This document shows, in pieces, positions 1 through 7,083 of a DNA stretch of 64,000 bases. Made by a program: the position numbers and the translations under genes. Location: contig NZ_PTJD01000018.1 in assembly GCF_002934625.1 (NCBI RefSeq), positions 1-64,000 of the forward strand. The letters are read 5' to 3'. Numbering within the stretch: position 1 is the first letter of the stretch; each line of letters opens with the position of its first letter. Under the pieces are notes generated by a model. It was not told the origin of the DNA. It searched no databases and saw only the letters and a list, made by a program, of their open reading frames with translations. The DNA comes from Kineococcus xinjiangensis (GTDB taxonomy: Bacteria; Actinomycetota; Actinomycetes; Actinomycetales; Kineococcaceae).

Positions 1-97
1 TCACGCAACTCCGCGGGGTAACGCTTGGACGTGCTCCCTGACATGACTCCATCCTTCCCAAGGAACGGAGTCTCCGGACTCGCCGGGGCGGTTCAGG

Positions 98-337
98 GTG
101 CTGGTGGACCTGGGCCTAGAAGAGGACGAAGAGGACCCGGTCGTCACCCACCTGCTGGCGCATCCCGGCGTTGTGGAGGCTTACCAGGAGGACACCGAGG
201 TCTACTACTGGGTGACCCACACACCCCTGACCATCGCGCAGGCGGGCGCCCACGCTCTTGCCGCACTCCTGACAGGCCACCGGGCCGCCCTGCGCCGGGC
301 AGGACTGCAACCACCCGACGAGCCCACCAGCACATGA
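98..337 (+). CDS. Small hypothetical protein
   Basis: A 79-residue protein I do not recognise. It has an acidic N-terminal patch (GLEEDEEDP), an aromatic centre (EVYYWVTH) and a helical, Ala/Leu-rich C-terminal half. The GTG start is the first plausible one after the in-frame stop at 44-46; no clear ribosome binding site precedes it, so the true start is uncertain. It ends just before the first intergenic repeat and lies in what looks like an integrated element, so it is probably accessory cargo. Function unknown. Confidence 0.45.
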   Translation: MLVDLGLEEDEEDPVVTHLLAHPGVVEAYQEDTEVYYWVTHTPLTIAQAGAHALAALLTGHRAALRRAGLQPPDEPTST

Positions 338-353
338 CCACGTCCTGAGCTGC

Positions 354-396
354 GCCCAACGCACTCATCTGCCGCGCTGCGGGCGCGATCATGGGC
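354..396. repeat. Intergenic imperfect-palindromic repeat, copy 1
   Basis: The layout is AAC (358-360), ten variable bases, GCCGC (371-375), two bases, then TGCGGGCGCGATC (378-390). The same layout with the same spacings occurs at 1258 and 2370. Outer arms GCCCA (354-358) and TGGGC (392-396) are inverted, and CCGC/GCGG forms an inner stem. The core box GCCCAAC (GTTGGGC on the minus strand) fits the integron attC core consensus GTTRRRY, but the site is shorter than typical attC sites. Confidence 0.6.
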
Positions 397-421
397 GGCG
401 GGCGGACACGCGACTTTGTCG

Positions 422-1255
422 ATGTGCGCGCATGGAGGGAGTCGTGTCCTGGGTACCGTCGGGAGGGTGGATAAGGCTCCGGAGGCTGCCCCGTTGTGGT
501 CGGCTCTGCGACGAGGTCGCCGTGATGAAGCCGTCCAGGTGCTGCTGTCGATGCCGGCAGCACAGCGGCAGCGCTTGCGCCCGGCGGTGCGTGCTCACGA
601 ACGCTTCGTTACCAGCCATCCGGACAGTGCCCGCGCCCCCGACGGGGAGTGGAGCGGCCCGCTGCGCTCCGGTCACTGGTCCGCGGCGAAGGCCGCGCTT
701 CTGGCCTGCTCCCCGCTGCCACAGGCGGTGAAGTACTGGCCCTTGGACATGCCCGACGCCGTCGACCTGCCCCGTGCGTTCTTCCCCGAGGACCTCGACG
801 CGTTCGTCGAGGAGTGGTCGGCCCGCTTCCTGCGCAACCCCAAGGCCTGGGACCGCATCCGCGGCCTGGATGCGATGTTCGACTGGGCCCACCAGGGCCT
901 GGTGCCTGCCCCGACGCAGCCAGGGGCGGTGCTCTGCCTGGCCACCGGCATCCCGGGCGCCCACAGCGGCACCCACCTGCTGCGCTACCTCGAAGAGCGG
1001 CCCTGCCTGATCGAGGTCACCTTCGCGCGCATCTTCGACGTCGACGGCATCAAGGGCGCCTCGCTGGCGCAGCGGGACGAGACCACCCCCTGGCGCAGTC
1101 GACGGCTGGACAACTACGTGATCCCGCAGTTGATCCGGCGCGGGCACTGGAGCCGACAGATGGTCCTCGACGGCATCGACCGTGCCCTCAGCCGCGGCCA
1201 GACCCCCTACCTACGGCGCTGGTTCCACGGCCTCGCGCAGATCATCGGCCCTTGA
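422..1255 (+). CDS. Hypothetical protein, possibly truncated DUF6493-like
   Basis: About 277 residues from the ATG used here. The N-terminal part (LWSALRRGRRDEAVQVLL, then an RLRPAVRAHERF stretch) recalls from memory the start of large actinobacterial DUF6493 proteins, which are several times longer, so this may be only an N-terminal portion. No catalytic motif was recognised. The start is unsure: TTG at 494 lies eight bases after GGAGG and would remove a low-complexity N-terminus. The stop codon lies inside repeat copy 2, so the repeat or a recombination there may have defined the 3' end. Confidence 0.6.
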   Translation: MCAHGGSRVLGTVGRVDKAPEAAPLWSALRRGRRDEAVQVLLSMPAAQRQRLRPAVRAHERFVTSHPDSARAPDGEWSGPLRSGHWSAAKAALLACSPLPQAVKYWPLDMPDAVDLPRAFFPEDLDAFVEEWSARFLRNPKAWDRIRGLDAMFDWAHQGLVPAPTQPGAVLCLATGIPGAHSGTHLLRYLEERPCLIEVTFARIFDVDGIKGASLAQRDETTPWRSRRLDNYVIPQLIRRGHWSRQMVLDGIDRALSRGQTPYLRRWFHGLAQIIGP

Positions 1256-1290
1256 CGAACATCCGCCTCCGCCGCTCTGCGGGCGCGGTC
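1253..1290. repeat. Intergenic imperfect-palindromic repeat, copy 2
   Basis: Same architecture as copy 1: AAC at 1258-1260, ten bases, GCCGC at 1271-1275, two bases, TGCGGGCGCGGTC at 1278-1290. It sits between two convergent genes, beginning at the stop codon of the left gene and ending about 11 bases before the stop of the right one. Confidence 0.6.
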
Positions 1291-1301
1291 TGCGCGGGGT
1301 G

Positions 1302-1712
1302 CTAGGGCACGTCTCCGGCCTCGCGGATCCACTCTTCGATGTCGGCCTTGCTCTGCGGCTCGGGCATGACGACACCGCCGGTGAGCCACAAGCGCGCCCC
1401 CAGCTCCCCGGCCAGGTCGTACAGGCCGGTGAACACCGCTCGGGCATCACTGGTGCTGGTTCCGGTCGGGCTGAGGTAGGAGATCGCCCCGTCCATCATC
1501 CGCAGCTGCCCGTCGCTGCCCCGGCACAAGAGGAGGTCGTAGGAGACGGTTCCGTGCAGCCAACCGCCCTCGCCGTCCTCCTCGCCCAGGTCCGCGCCGA
1601 GCTCGGCCAGCCGGCGGCGCAGCAGCCTCTCGTCCAGCACCGGCAGCGGATCAAGGTTCTCCCCGTCCTCGTCGACCCACTGCGCCGCGAAGATTCCGAA
1701 GTGCTCAGCCAT
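1302..1712 (-). CDS. Hypothetical acidic protein
   Basis: A 136-residue acidic protein, family not recognised. It begins MAEHFGIFAAQWVDEDGENL and has a predicted mixed alpha/beta body with a conserved-looking VSYDLLLCRG strand and a C-terminal EEWIREAG helix. No signal peptide or membrane segment. Its ATG overlaps the 3' end of the upstream gene by eight bases, so the two are almost certainly translated together and may work as a pair. It ends close to repeat copy 2. Confidence 0.6.
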   Translation of the reverse strand: MAEHFGIFAAQWVDEDGENLDPLPVLDERLLRRRLAELGADLGEEDGEGGWLHGTVSYDLLLCRGSDGQLRMMDGAISYLSPTGTSTSDARAVFTGLYDLAGELGARLWLTGGVVMPEPQSKADIEEWIREAGDVP

Positions 1713-2265
1713 CGCTGCACCCCTCCGGCGTGGGGGACTCGTCGATGAGGAAGGTGACCACCTCGTGCAGCGCCTGCGGGTTGACCGGTTCGCGGTACAT
1801 GACCACCCCGAGGGCCTCCCCGTAGACGAAGCTCTCCGGCTTGAAGATGCCGAACGGTCCTTCCAGCACGGTTGCGTGCTGGTTGACGTCGCGGATCTTC
1901 GGGTCGCGCCGGTACACGACCCACCGCGCCTGCGGCAGCACGGCGTGCAGGACCTGCCCCAGGTAGGCGCCGACCTCGTCGACGAGGCGGACCTGGCGCA
2001 GTGAGAGCAGCTTCTCCCCGAAGAAGCCACTGCCGTTCTCGGCACCCGGCTGCCACCAGGACGGGGAGCCGGCGAGCCCGTCCTCGGCGTCGGCGTCGAG
2101 CTGCTCGAAGAACCACACCCCCAGCGCCTCGAGGCCCTCCACGGTGCCATCCAGCTCGGGCCCACCCGTGCGCGCGATGCGCCGGCGCAGGCGCTCCACC
2201 AGCTGCGGCCGCTCCGCGAGGTAGGACTCACGGTAGGCCTCGGCCTCCTCGAGGCTCAGGCGCAT
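1705..2265 (-). CDS. Hypothetical protein, partner of the downstream gene
   Basis: A 186-residue soluble protein of unknown family. The ATG at 2265 is chosen because GGGAAGG lies about nine bases upstream on the coding strand; the frame stays open to 2382 but that extension is Arg/Ser-rich and unconvincing. Features seen: an N-terminal helix rich in Glu/Arg, a central region with several tryptophans, and a C-terminal segment (GPFGIFKPESFVYGEALG) with the look of a compact beta fold. It overlaps the next gene by eight bases. A toxin/immunity or regulator pair is possible but nothing seen supports one role. Confidence 0.6.
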   Translation of the reverse strand: MRLSLEEAEAYRESYLAERPQLVERLRRRIARTGGPELDGTVEGLEALGVWFFEQLDADAEDGLAGSPSWWQPGAENGSGFFGEKLLSLRQVRLVDEVGAYLGQVLHAVLPQARWVVYRRDPKIRDVNQHATVLEGPFGIFKPESFVYGEALGVVMYREPVNPQALHEVVTFLIDESPTPEGCSDG

Positions 2266-2363
2266 GAAGTCACGCACCTTCCCAGCGTAGGAGCGCACCA
2301 CCAGCACGGACCGAGAGTGGGCGTCCGCATCCCACTCCTGGCCCTGGCGCTCGATCCATGACC

Positions 2364-2404
2364 TTGACCAACGCGCGCTCACGCCGCCGTGCGGGCGCGA
2401 TCAA
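2364..2404. repeat. Intergenic imperfect-palindromic repeat, copy 3
   Basis: AAC at 2370-2372, ten bases, GCCGC at 2383-2387, two bases, TGCGGGCGCGATC at 2390-2402. The outer arms TTGA (2364-2367) and TCAA (2401-2404) are inverted. The right end contains the stop codon of the leftward membrane-protein gene. Confidence 0.6.
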
Positions 2405-2697
2405 TCGAAGAGGCCCTCGAGGAAGATGCTGGGACCACCGAAGGTGAGGAAGACAAGCAGGGCGGAGCCCGGCACCGCCACCAGTCCCCACCGCTTGGCT
2501 CGGGGGAGGAGTCCGACCCAGGCTGCGCCCCCGAGTACCAAGGCGCCCGGCGCCGCGAAGAACCACCACACCTCGCGAGGCAGCAGCGGCGTCCTGCCGA
2601 TCCACCCGTCGAAGATGCCCATGATCAAGCACGCATAGGCACCAACCCCGCTCAGGAGGGCCATGGCGATCGCCGCGGTCCAGCGCCACCACGCCAC
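2401..2697 (-). CDS. Small hypothetical membrane protein
   Basis: About 98 residues with three hydrophobic segments: AAIAMALLSGVGAYACLIMG, a middle WWFFAAPGALVLGGAAWVG, and a third containing VPGSALLVFLTF. It should be an integral cytoplasmic membrane protein. The GTG at 2697 is preferred since GAGGGG lies upstream and the longer version, from an ATG at 2850, adds 51 Arg/Ala-rich residues that overlap a repeat copy. That ATG does, however, directly abut the stop codon of the upstream gene. No family recognised. Its stop codon lies in repeat copy 3. Confidence 0.55.
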   Translation of the reverse strand: MAWWRWTAAIAMALLSGVGAYACLIMGIFDGWIGRTPLLPREVWWFFAAPGALVLGGAAWVGLLPRAKRWGLVAVPGSALLVFLTFGGPSIFLEGLFD

Positions 2698-2769
2698 CTC
2701 GCGTCCCCTCTCGCGTCGATCGTCTACACGATGACGCCTTGCTTGCCTCGAAGCAGCCGCTGAGCGGGT

Positions 2770-2833
2770 CACCTCAACATCCGACTTTGCCGCGGTCAGT
2801 GCGCGCCTCTGCCGATCTGCGCGCAGTGAGGTG
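2770..2833. repeat. Divergent fourth copy of the intergenic repeat
   Basis: AAC (2776-2778), ten bases and GCCGC (2789-2793) match the other copies; the rest has drifted. It is a clear nested dyad: outer arms CACCTCA (2770-2776) and TGAGGTG (2827-2833), inner arms TGCGCGC and GCGCGCA. It lies just downstream of the gene ending at 2851, as the other copies lie at the 3' ends of their genes. Confidence 0.45.
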
Positions 2834-2850
2834 GCGCCGCTGGGGTTCAT

Positions 2851-3132
2851 TCAGTAGCGGTTGGTCTTGGCCCTGCGAAGGATCATCAGCGCAAAGGGCA
2901 GGAAGATCACCACTGTTACCACGGCGAGCATGACCAGCCCTGCAGGGCCGTACTCGACGTGGTGCTCGCAGGCCGCTGGCATGTCGCCGCTGAGGGGACC
3001 TTGGCCGTAGCAGCGGTAGCCCGACCATGATTGGAACCACCCCATGATCTGGCGAGCCCCGTACACGACGATCACCGTGGCGGCAAGGAAGCAGACGACC
3101 GCTGCACGCATCAGTCTTGCCCGCACGCTCAT
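2851..3132 (-). CDS. Small hypothetical two-helix membrane protein
   Basis: A 93-residue protein with an N-terminal membrane helix (AAVVCFLAATVIVVYGARQI), a short extracytoplasmic loop with two cysteines (YRCYGQG and AACEHH, possibly a disulfide), and a second helix ending in a basic tail (RRAKTNRY). No family recognised. It is followed on the same strand by the other small membrane protein. The 244 bases to its right, up to the tRNA fragment, show no gene I can support. Confidence 0.6.
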   Translation of the reverse strand: MSVRARLMRAAVVCFLAATVIVVYGARQIMGWFQSWSGYRCYGQGPLSGDMPAACEHHVEYGPAGLVMLAVVTVVIFLPFALMILRRAKTNRY

Positions 3133-3376
3133 CTCGGGAGGCTACGGGGACTGCCCCGAGTTCGGTTGACTCTCGTCGGTCGGGGCGGTCCCGCCTGCCG
3201 CCGTGGCTCGCTAGACGGGTCGGTGAGGCTGCCGCAGCCGGTCAGCAGCTTGTCAGCAGCGTTGATGGTCGCCGGTCGTCCCACCTTGCTCTCTGGGTGA
3301 CTCAACCGGACCCTGACCTGCACCGACGCTCCACAATGGACACGTCCCGCCACCACTCAGCACGCTGCCGGGACTT

Positions 3377-3420
3377 CTTCTAATCGGACGGTCGAAGGTT
3401 CGAATCCTTCCGGGCGCGCC
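3377..3420 (+). other. tRNA-Arg(TCT) 3' fragment, probable attachment site
   Basis: The sequence holds an anticodon loop CTTCTAA (TCT at 3379-3381), the 3' side of the anticodon stem, a perfect T-arm (GAAGG TTCGAAT CCTTC) and the 3' acceptor strand CGGGCGC plus G. The 5' half is absent: the bases before the loop do not pair with TCGGA, and no GCGCCCG acceptor strand occurs at the expected place. Many integrases recombine between the anticodon loop and the 3' end of a tRNA gene and leave exactly such a fragment at the distal end of the element. The intact tRNA would then lie left of this window. Confidence 0.75.
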
Positions 3421-3453
3421 GTCTCCCCCGGCCCTCAGCCCCGGTCCACTCGA

Positions 3454-4166
3454 TCAGGCGTGGGACCCGACGAGGGTCCCGACCTCCACAGCGGACAGCG
3501 GCGGGGCCAGTCCGAAGCCCTGCAGGAGGTCGCAGCCGAGGTCGCGGGCCTGCAGGCGCTGCCGCTCGGTCTCGACGCCCTCGGCGACCACCTTCAGGTC
3601 GAGGGCGTGGGCGAGGGCGACGATCGCAGCGTCCGGGTCGGCGCGGAGCAGGGCGTGGCGCAGCCGGTCCGACAGCAGCGCCCTGTTGGGCAGGCCCGTC
3701 AGCGCGTCGTGCAGCGCGCGGTGGCCGGAGGCGTCGGCGGCCTCGCGCAGCTCCGCCCGAGCCTGGGCGTTGAAGAGGTAGCCGGCGGCGACGTCGGCGA
3801 GGACCTGCGCGCCGACCAGGTCCGCCTCGGACAGCGCGCGCGGGACCTCGCAGTACAGGTCCAGTGCCCCCAGCCGCCCGGAGCCCAGCCGCAGGGGGAA
3901 CGAGAAGACCCCGCCCAGGGCCGCCTCGCAGGCGGGGGGGGGGACAGCCGGAACCGCTCGTCGCGGGACAGGTCGGGGATGAGGACGCGGTCCCCGGTCG
4001 AGTGCGAGACCGGGCAGGGCCCCTCACCGGTCTCCAGCTGCACCCGCTCGATCGCGAGGATCTTGTCGTTGCCGGCAGCGACCATGTGCATCGAGTCGTC
4101 GGCGCCGACCAGGACCACCCCGGCGCCCGTGGAGGACGCCCCCGGTGAGACGGCGACCTTCCGCAC
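3454..4166 (-). pseudogene. Decayed GAF-GGDEF-EAL signalling protein
   Basis: The 5' part encodes a GAF-like domain (DDSMHMVAAGNDKILAIE, then GEGPCPVSHSTGDRVLIPDL). The frame breaks in a run of ten G (3934-3943; C on the coding strand) and resumes as GGVFSFPLRLGSGRLGALDL. After a linker comes the start of a GGDEF domain (HDALTGLPNRALLSDRLRHA). It is joined directly to the end of an EAL domain (LDLKVVAEGVETERQ, then GCDLLQGFGLAPPLS). The GGDEF active site and the whole EAL core are missing, so no c-di-GMP synthesis or hydrolysis is expected. The GTG at 4166 is only a nominal start; the true 5' end is not clear. It lies directly beside the tRNA-Arg att site. Confidence 0.8.
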
Positions 4167-4312
4167 CGTCGACGACCGCAGCAGCAGCCACCGCCGCCCA
4201 TCCTCGTCCCCGCCACCTGCTCCTCGCCTCTGCTTCCGCAGGCCCGTGCCGGGGCTCCTCCGGTCCGGGGCCAGGACGACGGGGCGGGGCGCGGTCGCGG
4301 TGACCGCTGGGT

Positions 4313-5428
4313 TCAGCCCGCGCGGGCCGCGGCCCGCGCCCCGAGGCGCTTCTCGAGCCGGGTGCGCAGCGGCTTCTGCAGGGGGCGCTCCACGAGGCGG
4401 TGCAGCGCCCAGGCCAGGGCGATGCAGCAGCCCAGGGCGACGGCGAGGGTGGGGTAGCGCCCCAGCGCGGTGTGCAGCACGTCGATGAGGGCCCACCCGA
4501 CGTACTCGTGGGTCAGGTAGAGCGGGTACGTCAGGGCGCCCAGCGCCGTCAGCAGCGGCAGGTCCAGGTCCCGCACGACCGGCACGAGGGCGACGGCGGC
4601 GACCAGGCCGATGCACCCGGCCACGACGAGGGCGAGGACGACCGGGGAGGTCCGCCCACCGGAGGTGACGTGGTCGATGGCCCCCGTCTGCCGGGTGGCC
4701 GCCAGGAGCACCGCCTGGGCCGCGTTGAGGCCGAGCAGCAGCCAGCGTCCGCCCGTGTGCCCGTCGCGGTGGAGGACGTAGAGCACCATCCCGGCGGCGA
4801 ACAGCGGCGCGAAGCCCAGCAGCGTCACCGCCGAGGCCGCGGCCGGCGCGGCGAGGGTGAGCGCCGTGCACAGCACGGGCCCGACGCCGGCGCAGGCCAG
4901 CACCCTGCGGCGGGTCGGGCCGGCGAGCAGGAGCAGCAGCACCGCCAGGTAGAACTGCAGCTCCACCCACAGCGTCCAGTACACCCCGTCCACGCGGGGC
5001 ACCCCGAACAGGTCCTGCAGCATCGTCAGGTTCACCAGGACCTCGACCGGACCGAGGTCGCCGAACGTCGGCCAGGCCCAGCGCAGGGTGGCGGTCAGCA
5101 GGACGGCCGCCCAGTACGCGGGGAAGAGGCGGCTGACGCGCGACGCCACGAACTGCGGCACGCTGCGGCCCCAGGCCGACATCAGGATGACGAACCCGCT
5201 GATCACGAAGAAGAGGTGGACTCCTGCGTAGCCGTAGCGGGTCACCGCCGACAGGGCGGGGAAGGCCTCCACCGGCAGCGGACCCCACCGCACGTGGTCC
5301 CGGGCGGTGAAGTGGAACAGCACCACCGCCAGGGCCGCCAGCAACCGCAGCGCGTCCATCGACCGCAGCCGGGAGCCCGCGCCGGCCGTGCGGACGGGAC
5401 GGGGCGGGGCGGGCGCGGGGCGGGGCAC
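4313..5428 (-). CDS. Acyltransferase 3 family membrane protein (OafA-like)
   Basis: About 371 residues with roughly ten membrane helices. The N-terminal helix has the family pattern SMDALRLLAALAVVLFHF with the essential His, followed by GYAGVHLFFVISGFVILMS and a basic VASRVSRLFPAYW loop. Family members move acetyl or other acyl groups onto extracellular polysaccharides, lipids or glycans from the membrane. The GTG at 5428 is chosen because homologues have several residues before the LDxLR motif; ATG at 5359 is the alternative, and neither has a good ribosome site. Next to a polysaccharide locus it could O-acylate that polymer (inference). Confidence 0.85.
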   Translation of the reverse strand: MPRPAPAPPRPVRTAGAGSRLRSMDALRLLAALAVVLFHFTARDHVRWGPLPVEAFPALSAVTRYGYAGVHLFFVISGFVILMSAWGRSVPQFVASRVSRLFPAYWAAVLLTATLRWAWPTFGDLGPVEVLVNLTMLQDLFGVPRVDGVYWTLWVELQFYLAVLLLLLAGPTRRRVLACAGVGPVLCTALTLAAPAAASAVTLLGFAPLFAAGMVLYVLHRDGHTGGRWLLLGLNAAQAVLLAATRQTGAIDHVTSGGRTSPVVLALVVAGCIGLVAAVALVPVVRDLDLPLLTALGALTYPLYLTHEYVGWALIDVLHTALGRYPTLAVALGCCIALAWALHRLVERPLQKPLRTRLEKRLGARAAARAG

Positions 5429-5560
5429 CGGCAGACCGTAGACGAGGAAGCGCCCCGACGCCCTGTCGCACCCCGGCGGGGAAGCGCGCGGACGGCGCTC
5501 GGCGCCGCCGCGGTGCCGGAACCCGCTGACGGCGGCACGCCGCGGTGGAAGGATCGGCGC

Positions 5561-5800
5561 ATGAAGAAGCCGGTCCCCGCCGCGGCCGTCGCAGCCCTGG
5601 CAGCACTCACCCTGACCGCGTGCAGCGACACCAGCCCCTGCGCCGAACTGCCCGCTCCGAGCCCGGAACTGGTCGCCGCCGCGAGCCAGCAGGTCCAGGG
5701 CCTCCCCGTGGAGGTCGAGGTGGAGCACGAGGGCGTCGACTGCTTCGTCGACCCCCGGACCCGCCGCTGGACCGAGGAGCTGGAGGACGAGGAGGCCTGA
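5561..5800 (+). CDS. Small lipoprotein
   Basis: A 79-residue secreted protein with a signal peptide (MKKPVPAAAVAALAALTLTA) and lipobox LTAC, lipidated Cys21. The mature part is Pro/Ala-rich, then strongly acidic (EVEVEHEGVDC and a final ELEDEEA). Two further cysteines may form a disulfide. GGAAGGA lies nine bases before the ATG. No family recognised; likely membrane-anchored on the outside of the cell. Confidence 0.75.
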   Translation: MKKPVPAAAVAALAALTLTACSDTSPCAELPAPSPELVAAASQQVQGLPVEVEVEHEGVDCFVDPRTRRWTEELEDEEA

Positions 5801-5840
5801 CCTCCGCCTCCCCCGCTCCCGGCCGGTCCGGCGCCCGTCC

Positions 5841-7034
5841 CTACCGGCCGTGCCGCAGGACGAGCTCGACCCGGCGGTTGAGCTGCTGCGCGGCGGCGTC
5901 GAGCTCCCCCGCGGCGGTGGTGTCCGGCCGCACCGGTTCCCGCTCACCGCGGCCGCTGGGGCGCAGGCTGTCGCGCGGGACGCCCTGCGCGGAGAGCCGC
6001 TCCGCCACAGCGGTGGCGCGCCGCTCGGACAGGGACTGGTTGTAGCCCTCGTCCCCGGTGGAGTCCGTGTGGCCGACCACGTCGACGGACGGCGTCCCCA
6101 GCTCCCCCAGCAACCCGGCCACCCGCTGCAGCAGGGCCTCGGCCTCCGGCCGCACCCCCGCGGAGTCCAGGTCGAACAGCACGCCGGCGTCCAGCCGGAC
6201 CACCGTGCCGCAGACCTCCCCCACCGGCTCGAACCGGTCGATGCGCGGCACCGGCGGGAACGGCGGCATGCCCTCCTGGAAGACCTCCGCGACCACCGCG
6301 GCGAAGGCCGGGTCGGCGTCGCCCTTCGTGCTGCCGTCGGCAGCGACCTTGACCCGCCCCTCGGGGCCCCGGTAGCTGCCCGAGCCGTCCACGTCGATCC
6401 ACGCCCGGACGGTGTCGTCCTCGAACGAGCCCGAGCCGTCCGCCCGCACGAACGCGCGCAGGTCCTCCGACTCGTAGGTCCCCGCCCCGTCGGGGTGGAC
6501 GCTGAGCCGGACGTCGACGTCCTCGTAGACGCCCGCGCCGCCGGGCAGGACGGCGATGTGCAGGTCGGGGGCGTCGTAGACACCGGTGCCGTCCCCGGCC
6601 ACGGTCACCTGCACGTCGCCGGAGCGGAGCGTGCCCGTGCCGTCGGGCCGGACCGGGGAGGCGCCACCGGCGTCGGCCGCGACCGCCTCACCGGAGGGGC
6701 CGCAGTGGGCGTCGAGCACGGCGATGTCCCGGTACAGACCGGGGAGCACCTGGAGCTGCTCGCCGATCCGCTGGTTCTCCGCGTCGCGCAGCACGTCCGT
6801 GGGGACGGCGAAGGAGGGCAGTGCGGGCGGGGTGAGCCGCGCCCGCAGCTCCTCGGCCGTGAGGGAGGTCCCCGTCTCCTCCGGCGCCTGCTCCGGAGCC
6901 GTCGACGGCTGCGCCGCGCCGGTCGCGTCCGTCGGCGCGGCGCTGCCCGGCCGCACCTGCTCGGATCCCGTGCACGCCGTCGCGAGACACGCCAGGGCCA
7001 GCAGCGTCGCCAGCGAGCGCCCCCGTGAGACCAC
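5841..7034 (-). CDS. OmpA-family lipoprotein with DGxG repeats
   Basis: About 397 residues from the GTG at 7034, which has GGGAG just upstream. Signal peptide with lipobox ATAC at Cys21, then a Pro/Thr-rich linker. The middle (roughly residues 130-240) has at least five repeats of about 21 residues with the pattern DGxGxYxxxD, for example PDGAGTYESEDLRAFV. The C-terminal OmpA domain carries the peptidoglycan-binding pattern GHTDSTGDEGYNQSLSERRA and ends NRRVELVL. It probably tethers membrane and peptidoglycan; OmpA domains with a lipid anchor are known in Gram-positives but the repeat domain is not one I recognise. Confidence 0.85.
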   Translation of the reverse strand: MVSRGRSLATLLALACLATACTGSEQVRPGSAAPTDATGAAQPSTAPEQAPEETGTSLTAEELRARLTPPALPSFAVPTDVLRDAENQRIGEQLQVLPGLYRDIAVLDAHCGPSGEAVAADAGGASPVRPDGTGTLRSGDVQVTVAGDGTGVYDAPDLHIAVLPGGAGVYEDVDVRLSVHPDGAGTYESEDLRAFVRADGSGSFEDDTVRAWIDVDGSGSYRGPEGRVKVAADGSTKGDADPAFAAVVAEVFQEGMPPFPPVPRIDRFEPVGEVCGTVVRLDAGVLFDLDSAGVRPEAEALLQRVAGLLGELGTPSVDVVGHTDSTGDEGYNQSLSERRATAVAERLSAQGVPRDSLRPSGRGEREPVRPDTTAAGELDAAAQQLNRRVELVLRHGR

Positions 7035-7083
7035 GCGCTCCCGCCCCCTCAAGATGACGCCCGTGCAGGTCGACGTTCGTTCC

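Noticed and set aside
3343-3420. A complete tRNA-Arg gene
   Set aside because: The 5' acceptor strand GCGCCCG and a pairing anticodon stem are absent; only the 3' half is present.
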